From contig NZ_DGUZ01000007.1 in the NCBI RefSeq assembly GCF_002394865.1, positions 27,586-91,585 on the forward strand: a DNA stretch of 64,000 bases. The letters run 5' to 3'. A model generated the notes under the pieces. That model worked only from the letters and a program-made list of their open reading frames with translations. It was not told the DNA's origin and searched no databases. This document shows positions 22,501 through 25,424 of the stretch, in pieces (within the stretch, counting starts at the first letter, position 1; every line of letters begins with the position of its first letter). The stretch is from Fibrobacter sp. UBA4297. GTDB taxonomy: Bacteria; Fibrobacterota; Fibrobacteria; Fibrobacterales; Fibrobacteraceae. The translations under genes and the position numbers were made by a program.

Positions 22501-23244
22501 AATAACCCGATTGGCGTGTTCCGCCCGGATGTGGAAATTGTTCTTGAGGATAACCAGTATTTCCAGGGAACGAACGAAGCATATCTCGATAATGATGGTG
22601 TGCAGGTTCAGACCATGGAACAGAAGTACTATCAGGGTAACCTCGCCGGTATTGCTTTGCAGAATACACAAAATGGGCGCCGTGATGATATTGATGGTGA
22701 ATCTGGTAAGGACCTTGTATTTGAAGGCGAAACAAGTGATGCACCGCTTTATGTAAAGCCGGAAAATACAGAAACTCAAAACCAGAGCACGAACAATAAC
22801 GAAAATCAAACCAATAGTGGTAACGAAACTACTAATGGCAACGAAACCACTAACGGTAACGAAAACCAGACGAATAATGAGGAACAAAACCAGAATAACA
22901 ATAACGAGAATACTTCTTCGGAAGAGATTGTTCTGGAATTCTCTCAGACTTCTCAGGTATTCTTGTTGGCCGCTGGTGAAACAGTCAAGTTTGTCTGCTC
23001 GGATATTCCGCAAGGCAATCCTGATTGGGTTCCGAACATTGTTGTTTTCGGAAACAATGCTGATGGAAACGGTATCCCGGAAATCGACTGGGCTTGGGAT
23101 GGCGCTGTAAGGTGCCATACCGATGCTTGCTATAGTTTAAGAGTGGATCTTCCGGATCATCCGAATGGCCCCAATGGCACGTATGAAATATATCTGACGG
23201 CTAAGACGACGGGTATGTTGCATCTTTACTTGGGTGTAGGGTAA
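1537..23244 (+). CDS. Giant LEPR-XLL / RTX / Calx-beta surface protein (7,235 aa)
   Basis: One uninterrupted frame of about 21.7 kb. Residues 1-43 are basic with no hydrophobic signal peptide, followed by LEPRLMMDA (44-52), a LEPR-XLL-type motif known at the N-terminus of giant RTX-like proteins. Residues about 60-3900 are beta-rich and contain degenerate repeats. A Ca-binding RTX block follows (about 3969-4325, GGxGxDxI), then a Calx-beta-like domain (about 4745-4880), a ten-copy RTX-like ladder (about 5569-6240), a duplicated jelly-roll-like domain (about 6254-6525 and 6707-6883), an Asn/Thr/Glu linker (about 7077-7127) and a C-terminal beta domain. It is probably an exported adhesin or matrix protein. 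The start is uncertain: ATGs at 1537, 1555 and 1564 are in frame, and 1555 has AAAGG upstream. Its stop overlaps the next start (TAATG), so the operon is translationally coupled. The first half is far more AT-rich than neighbouring genes. Confidence 0.9.
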   Translation: MPKAILMSKMNNNSRKNVKNSKNVSRKAVRSRKSSKKNFKIETLEPRLMMDASAGFDVDKIEEYASQFESIASTVADNVYTTVGSVAEFDVSNLGVLDNIESPIALFSESGDLFKTTIANKVADVLKGAIQNASGASENISLSEFVSTYVDCFLNDPANGSYEGISFGVDGDKLVITLDLSNEKTVNNMGFDLKSLGEIKIEGQPTLTSSAEIKVTIDLNKNENEYYLDDDTDFSVETPVIAKLEATIQNLGLKAKYMDLTLVEQNLQDETSPDLKLSYNDSEPTKIDLEFLFEDSKGLPFVVAEGEFLKLSTVNNEFNAKIPEFKIKDQFLMKNVLRGLAAANLPIFESLKIPVGSGEYTVPKIASEMDVLWKYIPGAILSNIEESKLNLSDFKNLINSAIAKEYTGLAKIFESVGVDGNASELNLVEGENNLALKINLKSGTLDTIDLDLFDLNDVEMKTSFVIDVVLNVTNGKVSFEKASLKKFDVDVPSKSVDAVQIGGLSAALQGGNFSLNASVENVNNQLKIKNCAAVLGYSKIELKSGASVVLQENSGKFEYSYSNNKWLLSEKVEQVLSLSGDNTASVSAMVRKAGKVPYIADKKIDFGKESLSVSEIASKVESLRKNLSLAINDNIPVVAGDAYDVKINDLKSSFIAYAGESVKELFSSVEIGLVAETDSAFNALDDDSGKDKVININKGRNNFSVTFKTKQGILNGIDVYGYTLPTVTVDSEISIGFYVDVDDLGKASVGGFSLTSFDNTVKPKNSVEGLPFEIDASGFVVSLTSEGWREDGFKFKTKAPEFGNAVSALANVSALKNSASKLSENIKDVSKVWDDVYKSLTTSVTVDGVGDAASYTLDTRLLKSTFENLIVGKKGDVNGLFSNVKVVQGEANLVNGTFKGVDVWGGASSNVYSRMTGNVYTFIFTHQTSKVDELQIHSQSIKNLDAETLIAVKVTISNAAGVVDYDVALDSVAFDIDLDKSVPQGLPFSFSEKNVKEVWNGSAWNNNISDIEISLSDSASIESDLSSFKKAKVSEIGELKLKIGGNDYSLNLIADEVENCWNCVVETLYSVVANNSSVSNLQQQVEAAYKKALNENNITPKIFGDSLAVTVSGNVYSLALSLKSCSIDNLKIDGVDLGQVDVTTGSLKVSIEKVVEDNIVYLKNAKFGGLELNVAKNYTDDKSIKVVDGLYTATLKNSKLDMTLSITSNESQNIKCDLSYDSLDVLNENNIVVHSLASGKFELANGKWVEPVELKNVASSVGLDAFSLSEKLHIDEKFDIPYVGKLKLGSTSYSAYDILKIVDEIRTNVMLALQGKVSLNGTVLQLNIEEVNKKLETLNSSLNSLKKTAVNSFLSSLNIKNGQKSYDLMKKWDDLKADTNDLSVVALDGDSFEIEFCLKKATQDVEFDSLSFKDTAINTIVSVNVKVDKNGDSFDTSFKSFVFELPGITAAATAEDATGAEDLAVRVAEDCLKISITESGTDVNVITDEFIDDIYLPMGFDLDFLDNIDIPFLEELKFSLNGVGSINVEDILNVVDEYSKISQNFLDWAIADDFEDGKYEVDLNSIQKGLKNICKKIPLGKVGMQIVNNGDTPNEGKYDEVKFASLLDSDSFTQQYLVNGFNQVVFKITPGNLQYDKTIDLGLFKFDKFKVDFSVYVLLDIYVTDDGWIIFDDCNFDKIKLKLSAGLNDKNGINLGLFKADFKNGSLDFSVDITPGGDSLITSPTISLSYDELNLKAGGCTIVSLDEGSFSYNFETNEWTLPDEIQRFASFSGSNLITQVHTVLVTFQSALRNLVESKTKLDFLDGSIEKVVDIVEKVEQVVYGDESGDTKYGLTKCVDGQYVQNFDDVVGFVEKFNDSWKHFFNDDNDFIDKDTNSKIAICAAEYFKEGSAEGQLEKIVFDDNGISTNGDAKIAKLTFNLPFKLEHYFGLNFAKALSNALANVATNGNILVTADAEISFELLIDFRPKKINKDSELSEIGLTTKMKDGRDEITVKQNDYYVTYEVGASRTFDTDLYINLVDPNKNASDDDYKLGTIIVNAGNELSETTTYNVVNGNGKKSDFASAYYTSDGQLYITSKKEFNIEKGVVYDKFKLHKEDGSCENIITKSSGGDAFAELKLTGSNLQTMYKCSEKDGKWEIYYITSDNSKAYESITIKKDVLNELSKAGFIVSNGSDLKNQINEYLSLQKDTYNKNDLLNDIAELGTKLANGRSIMNTFGLYVVDVNGTEIVFGCDPRLIQGYSADEKGKVKILHYLLCDDSKACTYMRISGNITPSMNTVGLQGAFVYEKGKDPLKAEFVKFDKDVLYESESAAVSAKNSSLSAIPSSLNGKVTYVVEKVEKTVILSDDKTETKKYWILSLQSNDDTYAVEMSDRILQIDVGRNKIYLNVEKCLTVANLADTIKNTLECYEKDTGYDDLKNISSVSVVDGCIVFTATDSVEIKIYNNESSVISLDKKRSDFTIGDVEIDFQECVKTLNLDDGTSSNQQESTIANLLKAINESKDPKDNKEVKEKFEIELVGDHFEIYRKDGKNEAFTIKAVGTSKALEWLGFTSGQCAKDVNGTYKLVGNSLVGIDWTNAIKLEEIKLQAKLSFAMETPINVDRVKNGNGCVTLYINENDKNAYNADGFLRIGENPGAKYYRIIKVNVDSKTNKVTSIQVTTTPLGSNNSQNIKDSDWKSAKYVANASATLGFLGVDVIADGNAAIDASFTLTKKDESQTNSDKPEVFGYEVGATLEGSGSFAMNAYADVFGEGLKLFNASVELVKPQDLSSREKADNGKLPVDQQESDKNNKIRDYYRLDADFKFEADFNDILNSFKEFSIEKLFVILENVIKRIESITDNTNVKIPVINKSVKDLVSVASDLREVIAKLRAEKITSIQKFGDLLNTYLADDKFGLAPHNTNSKLFELVPVYESNKFKELEFRFDIQKAFKVRHRFDFGGSTSGISGNADLDVSGDFWFNLSATLDFSKGFDLSLKDGIAFGANVAISGDKLRFDLGINAGDQSLLSNLISVGSKDNAAFIYAQVGLLGTVKPNGSDVKISSGDDGFKIDYTLPVAIFGKLPVYACNMSLGDVFIGKYLENGKKVVFNEYNDFITARDNVKDTIEAYLTSYLADPQNTKIGDSLYDLKPSSEDAFGVGIRTGRETDDARKDLDKKLIVDFSKAYEEISKLANFANLDWFSKIKLAVAGLNNLFEMLESGMNSNMGSKLKSVPVLGSALSSGVDFLSVLRDKVLDPFSKFVYESTGLTAEMVAKKMNLLLNDYLLNVNIDDKDDYYFNWNNQNDNKWIQSGNGGKGTWYRSDDESAEWFFNLGGKYNYGKSIDFDLGLPGLGLSSNAGLDLSLSWALEFGFGISREKGFYFIFGDGDELTVKAYASLNGEIEGSLAGLGLKLVTTGEDNRQAAIELDFGVDLNKNLSGFKTVYNADSGSGPKLKAEDGKLPTKLTDTQIQELNSSVGNEGSVSKKIVSSRGYGSVSVSNAFTKIDFDYSASVNIVAGITVGITKDLDRDTPKFPNICGRFEFEWSLDSSNDDDSAIKKLGFYGLSLDMGSFIGGVLGPIISKIQKVIEPLEPLIDFLTTPFPVLKDLGIKMTPLDLAKKYSKGKFDDRMIYAIKDLIAVSKTISAINGKGLSINLGDFALVDNDLLKKEDREFAKGFLDGQTSNSAFDENKMKTYAGSLKGGDIEEKANKELKKQGLNMEGSGSWTFIWNKPSDIFKLLLGEDIDLVTYRMPELCFNFDWSTFVRIWGPLGARIGVNFSASIQLGFGYDTLGIRQWVKSDYKDYGRLLNGFYVADKDEKGVDINELSFYGGLTASAELNAGISAGVGGGVGINVGFNLYDPNQDGKVRLSEMGQIIKEDGLFGLFDVNGKITAKLYAYVDLLFYTKKWNITGDITLFKFDYKHSTVPVMASRTEKGDVVAHVGPNASDRISTNDLNPTLTDGDEKLELTLDGKKVKWTDSKYETVEGDGKLIIDAGAGNDKIKLTGNADFDIEIMGGDGDDVIDLSGLDMKNNHVVVIWGGAGNDTIFGAKTGMNIIFGDGGYKPTDEEKEKLIKFGDGYYYEGRVESGIAGNDTIVGGSGNDIIFGGVGDDKIDGGAGKDYLFGDGGRVVFENDKITKIDRTDISADGGHDVILGGADNDVIYGGSGNDHIDGGSGQDVIYGERGHDIILGGSDKDTIRGGSGHDIIFGDTITSDVEIGDLFNTKFFSEEFRTAQFEKDSLISKSEFEFSAKNYDDKNVSIKFDSATGTGVDYIYGEEGDDLIFGDSATDAGAGDVIEGGIGNDIIDGNGGDDTISGGIDNDIIYGGVDNDIIDGGAGNDSLYGDKGINDYGTLGTAFAGEQITFGENIGLLDKIYKNAESLSTGGNDKIMTGPGMDFVDGQGGSDQIIVNLMGECETNYANITDTGTGEFDTDTLTIEGTEYNDNLLMRMNKDESLGFVALLPENNLTPGEVGNENIERVNFTNGIDIVNLNANGGDDKITIDGTAKVTNVDGGAGMDTFQIGQLYNSKRDAGTQGIALDDGFNTIQTDKEKFLSDGVTAGTSLNIEGGVENDSFTSLHNAGLLSMAGGRGNDTFSIYNYVKKPENGQTEGEPIYSAAMSVDGGAGDDKLNIAGTTGDDTVIISKEGLLSNSVGVKVAGVETSNFDAGAGDDIFHVIGNNEGETTLINGGHGNDTVSVGGLDQSETLRSADNDGQTNYLNYKILTSDSNELSKDQKDAIDVDVRGGVIYNEKFTILDTSNEPTVFYTLSDNFINLDNLTIDEGKEGVFYIGYSGNLNGGEITVHLTVPMLSSTAVQRGDRGILIAKDETNVVYKKELDIKLKEDCRTVKIRVKALSDEVLEETVMSSIAVESVFNNQKLTRSVNTISVNVVDDGKHAANEYEKLFTRTDEFIVQEAEIHLGEFAEKFDWNEGVIYVSVKEDGRTLAEGENADYTVADGILKLNNLTAFEKQTLLVNYRSDSMRLDGSKLRLIYDNLDVNTIKIEYENDLVNTKDASAPNAEIYYALNGDGLVFFNKSNNRLISLHGTVKISHADNKEYAKLPENAGLGSQNPSTQDCVLKFEAVDNNTPYSHVLAEKFTKTTTEVVDGKTVNKDVDEDNTTWNSTTYSVNYDGPIADGKTVYVKVYASEVVSEKDKPKATQLGIWNGKEFVDSIVLEFNNENQKKQTLTIIAKSDKIAEEYGWTTVDEKSNLISDVEGSVYAYGEGTSMKADFDNPEVLEYNHHFKDGESIVNASEHNEKNSYDVSGMGKVVKIDGKTVVFDGSNAGGLKIHDTIKIVMGDFESKWLRVEDINPSKDGVIDTSKGGNVTLTLNEVVEGFDGNEVYVMFSGPKDYLFTSEADNTDRIFVNNQDSDKNANSALSSFSQNGVVDEQSTKFTHGELKGEIVANHFEFGEYNLGSGVDNVNIDKTHYRNDGFQTFTVVNTGKGDDTINVDSYKNETDGLLVVNAEEGNDHVYAPNPELNLGEDAINKDGMVVIGGDGEDVINVGRGVIAFGDKGNIQYKNAKGEVVTNLGYEEVDEDNVKTGKLIRTKISKDPKTKELQKQTDGIVRGATSIKSVMDEEGAHDEITAGGTNSIVIGGADEDTISVGGDNNVVLGDNGEIVYITNESLTAKWNDSEKPSVKLKHVKTTSDDVGAEDTITISGNSNVAMGGAANDTITIGSEDEKDPDATEQSVSEENSTGNANVVLGDGGVYEYDKPTNTVTVHTSREEKNGQVVIYGDKDEIKIYGGHNTVMGGAAGDDIDIYGADNIVLGDGGIAVRDDNKNVAESIKSVQTTDDSEGGVDNINVWGGDNTVMGGAEGDKINIGGNLEKEGEEDKSIVLSNNNVVLGDGGKYERQSSNSKKIETTHDSIGGVDTINIYGGYNTVMGGAVGDTINIGIAGQPNSGTNNIILGDGGQYIDKPTETTVQTTSDATGGVDTIHVYGGSNVVMGGAEGDEIFIGTSESVKSDNNVVLGDGGKYNLKKDVSLEIRTTSNEVGGTDTIEIHGGKNTVMGGFKNDDIDIFGNDNVVLGDGGIANYDKHPEVVKDNTSVNAGLTKVETTADKIVVEYADPDKPNDEGKRLNDDIDIYGDKNIVMGGVDGDRIDIDGADNVVVGDAGVYTVRENCLTVETKSEPFGGHDIITTGDGKNTILGGTDVDEITTGNGNDIIVGDGGLVIMDNDHNPLIVTNSGKNVAEENEETKSAGGDIIITAGGDNVIFGGLGEDKITSGNGEDVVFGDNGYATFRGNAGLANDLHEKFTDLKDVFTFENAPEVRDSATLSFNFQGPAQWGIGANEQAGVLTESENHRVGNWNNIKTPSGQEAGTYGNDDKELVYFDDGSRASAVSVTYGASESHRVKTSDGVNIRLHGYDQSQFVTSSNPGDVNLMKSGLEISGNNARNTLLTQIDGLDQYFTEYDVIVYLDMVRENSMPEHSVRMVTLFIDTFDEDGNWVSKEFDRFYVNDPDNNTFNGSWTVATGKSVETAIVSNCVIFKSFTDANGVVHTLSGDRFHVEITDPLNGTNGKDRAGIAGIQVCGKLHKQDVAASTDIDYGSKDTIKTSGGDDIVVGGTGSDEITTYGDEYYGIDDFDVVFGDNAKILLTDRDSKDSTASTLTHAESIAATNYTANYDDIINTGDGNDVVVGGIGHDDINAGAKEKAQTTIDGVTVTSFNFVRESTNQSMLLEEGESAGVVVDNHWKNVYLRNHEMRDRANGNETAPDKNDITFDYTSIAQWGNNNPNEQEDPAMDADTGNNKMMKTLVMGQKLETLSLSLHNLPGSESSPCDVYVYVGGKLEHGDAYDYVFEITGSDNKKFYLNDWAGNSFEGDFKEITCTSYTPDMLVSGVTPSVSMIGNYVVFRGIKTAEYTVQIHCVQTGVGNQQPNDIPVFTGVQVVSGAKRTGDIAVGGDHDKDLVFGDDAMLDFDLDIPFAGNENLSDYRNRVISATSVSVSADAAKNVRTDDEIHTGIDRDVVVGGDGADIIRTGAGDDVILGDNASLKLENNNPIGVFRPDVEIVLEDNQYFQGTNEAYLDNDGVQVQTMEQKYYQGNLAGIALQNTQNGRRDDIDGESGKDLVFEGETSDAPLYVKPENTETQNQSTNNNENQTNSGNETTNGNETTNGNENQTNNEEQNQNNNNENTSSEEIVLEFSQTSQVFLLAAGETVKFVCSDIPQGNPDWVPNIVVFGNNADGNGIPEIDWAWDGAVRCHTDACYSLRVDLPDHPNGPNGTYEIYLTAKTTGMLHLYLGVG
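13441..14510 (+). repeat. RTX calcium-binding repeat block in the giant protein
   Basis: Repeated nonapeptide-type units such as GGAGNDTIF, GGSGNDIIF, GGVGDDKID, GGAGKDYLF and GGSGNDHID. These form parallel beta-rolls that fold on calcium outside the cell, which argues that the protein is exported unfolded. Confidence 0.85.
18241..20260 (+). repeat. Ten-copy RTX-like ladder in the giant protein
   Basis: About ten units of roughly 55-85 residues. Each has a turn like GG-NTVMGGA-GD-I-I, a second turn like NVVLGDGG-Y, then a variable hairpin ending in TT-D--GG-DTI. Spacing within the core is regular while the connecting loop varies in length and sequence. It is distinct from the classic RTX block at 13441-14510. 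Confidence 0.8.
22765..22920 (+). other. Asn/Thr/Glu low-complexity linker near the C-terminus of the giant protein
   Basis: Codes for runs such as NETTNGNETTNGNE and NEEQNQNNNNEN. It separates the last RTX turn from a compact C-terminal domain of about 108 residues, and is probably a flexible spacer. Confidence 0.7.
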
Positions 23245-25406
23245 TGATTCTCGACCATCAGCGAAAAATTTTTCATGAATCGTGGTACCGGCTTGCGGAG
23301 AGCAAAATAACTCTCCGTTCAAGCGTGCATGTTCACCGACAGGTTTATCGTGGCATTCTGTGGTACGTTCTTTACGAGCCGTTCACCAATCAGTATTACC
23401 GTTTGCCTCAAGGGGCGTACGAATTCATTTCTAAACTGAGTTCGCATAAAACGGTGGGCGAGGTTTGGAACGAACTTTTGAATAGCGGTGCCGAGAGCGT
23501 GCCTAGCCAGGGCGAAGTCATCGAAATGCTTTCGCAGCTGTACCAGTCGAACATGCTTTTGTACGAAGGCGTGGACGATGGTACGATGTTGTTTGACCGT
23601 AACAAGAAGAATGTCCAGAAGAAGGTGAAAGCCACGCTTTTGAACATCTTCTTTTTGAAGGTTCCTGTTTTCGATCCTGAATTCCTTTTGCGTAAGCTAA
23701 AGTGGCTCATCAACATTTTGCTGAGCGTGCCGTTCTTTTTTGTTTGGCTTGCGACAATTGTAGTTGCTGCAAAATACGGCATTGAAAATTTCGATACGCT
23801 AAAGGACCAAACGCACGGTTTCCTATCGCCGTCAAATATCGGCTGGGTCTATGTCTGTACTGTGGTGGTCAAACTCCTCCACGAATTTGGACATAGTGCG
23901 GTTGTGAAAAAGTATGGGGGTGAGGTCCACACGGTGGGCATTATGTTCATGCTTTTGGCTCCGCTCCCGTACATGGATGCAACGGCGAGTTGGTCGTTTC
24001 GCAAAAAATGGCAACGCATGTTTGTTGGTGCGGGCGGTATGCTTTTTGAGTTCTTTATCGCTGCGGTTGCACTAATTCTGTGGGCAAATCTTGGTGGCGG
24101 TATTCTCAAGGCTCTTGCCTATAATGTATTTATCATCTGTTCTGTATCTACGGTTCTTTTCAATATCAACCCGTTGATGCGATTCGATGGTTACTACATC
24201 TTGACGGACCTGTTGGATATGCCCAACTTGCAACAGCATTCTGTGATGCACCTGAAGTACCTTCTGGAGCGTTACATCTTCCGCAAGCAAGATGCCGAAC
24301 GCATTTGTGAAACGTGGAGCGAACGATTTATTTATACGTTCTACGGCTTTTCGAGTGCTATTTACAGGTTCTTCTTGTTTGCGGGACTCGTGATTGCAAT
24401 TTCGGAACATTATTTGATTTTGTCGTTTATAATGGGAACTCTGCTTTGCCTCACGATGCTATTGATTCCTTTTGGAAAGTTCATCAAGTATATTTTTGCA
24501 AGTCCAGCGTTAGCAACAGTACGCAACCGTGCGGTCTTCGCAACATTGCTTTTCGTGTCGGCGTTGATTGGAATTTTGTTCTACTTGCCGGTCCCGGATT
24601 CGTTTACGGCTCCTGGGGTTATCGAGGCGACCCGTTACGAAAATAGCACCATCGGTGAAAGTGGCGTAGTCGTTGGCGTGAACCATGTTTCGAATGATTA
24701 TGTTCATGTGGGTGATACGCTTATGGTTCTGGAAAATCCTGAACTGAGCTACAAAATCGAAGAAAAACAGGCCGAAATCAAGGAAGCTTCGCAGATGTAC
24801 TATCGTGCGTTGGAACAATCTCCAGAAAACATGCTCCCAATCAAGATTCGCCTGAACGTACTGACACAGGGATTGAACGACTTGCAAGAACGCCAAGGCA
24901 AGTTGACGTTGGTGGCGGGTATGGAAGGCGTGCTCAGTACCGAAGATTTGCAGAATTACGTAGGGCGTCATGTAAAGAAGGGCGATTCCATTGGAATTCT
25001 TTTAGATACAAATTCGTTTGACTTTGTTGCAGTTGTTAGTCAAGAAGATGTATCCCGCTTGTTCTCGGGGACTGCGCATAAGACGAATGTTCGCTTGAAC
25101 GGCAATGCCTTTGATGAATTAGCAACGGATAGCCTGCAAATTATACCGACTGCACAAGATAAGCTTCCGTCAAATGCGCTTGGCTGGCATGGTGGTGGCG
25201 ATATCGAAACGAAGGTAAACGGTAATTCAGAACAGACTGCGGAACCTGTTTATTTGGTGCGTACGCGTCTTAAAGGGTGCGATGGCGATGTGCTCAAGAT
25301 GCATGGCCGTTCTGGAAAAATCCGTTTTGATCTAGGCACAAAGCCGCTTGCTTTGCAGGGAATCCGCAAGGCACGACAGGCGTTGCAAAAGTATTACAGA
25401 CTATAG
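23244..25406 (+). CDS. PqqD-like / M50 site-2 protease / HlyD adaptor fusion
   Basis: 720-residue membrane protein. Residues about 30-105 look like a PqqD-type winged helix. A polytopic M50 (site-2 protease-like) domain follows, with HEFGH at 213-217 and NPLMRFDGYY at 309-318; H213, E214, H217 and D315 fit the zinc-site pattern, so the protease is probably active. From about 450 an HlyD-type periplasmic adaptor begins, with a lipoyl/barrel region (VIEATRYENSTIGESG), an alpha-helical hairpin (about 510-560) and a C-terminal barrel. The start overlaps the stop of the giant gene by one base. In type I secretion HlyD links an inner-membrane ABC pump to TolC, but no ABC pump is visible here. I infer that this protein helps to release, process or channel the giant protein through the envelope. 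Confidence 0.85.
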   Translation: MILDHQRKIFHESWYRLAESKITLRSSVHVHRQVYRGILWYVLYEPFTNQYYRLPQGAYEFISKLSSHKTVGEVWNELLNSGAESVPSQGEVIEMLSQLYQSNMLLYEGVDDGTMLFDRNKKNVQKKVKATLLNIFFLKVPVFDPEFLLRKLKWLINILLSVPFFFVWLATIVVAAKYGIENFDTLKDQTHGFLSPSNIGWVYVCTVVVKLLHEFGHSAVVKKYGGEVHTVGIMFMLLAPLPYMDATASWSFRKKWQRMFVGAGGMLFEFFIAAVALILWANLGGGILKALAYNVFIICSVSTVLFNINPLMRFDGYYILTDLLDMPNLQQHSVMHLKYLLERYIFRKQDAERICETWSERFIYTFYGFSSAIYRFFLFAGLVIAISEHYLILSFIMGTLLCLTMLLIPFGKFIKYIFASPALATVRNRAVFATLLFVSALIGILFYLPVPDSFTAPGVIEATRYENSTIGESGVVVGVNHVSNDYVHVGDTLMVLENPELSYKIEEKQAEIKEASQMYYRALEQSPENMLPIKIRLNVLTQGLNDLQERQGKLTLVAGMEGVLSTEDLQNYVGRHVKKGDSIGILLDTNSFDFVAVVSQEDVSRLFSGTAHKTNVRLNGNAFDELATDSLQIIPTAQDKLPSNALGWHGGGDIETKVNGNSEQTAEPVYLVRTRLKGCDGDVLKMHGRSGKIRFDLGTKPLALQGIRKARQALQKYYRL

Positions 25407-25424
25407 GCCTCTAGAGTTGCTATC

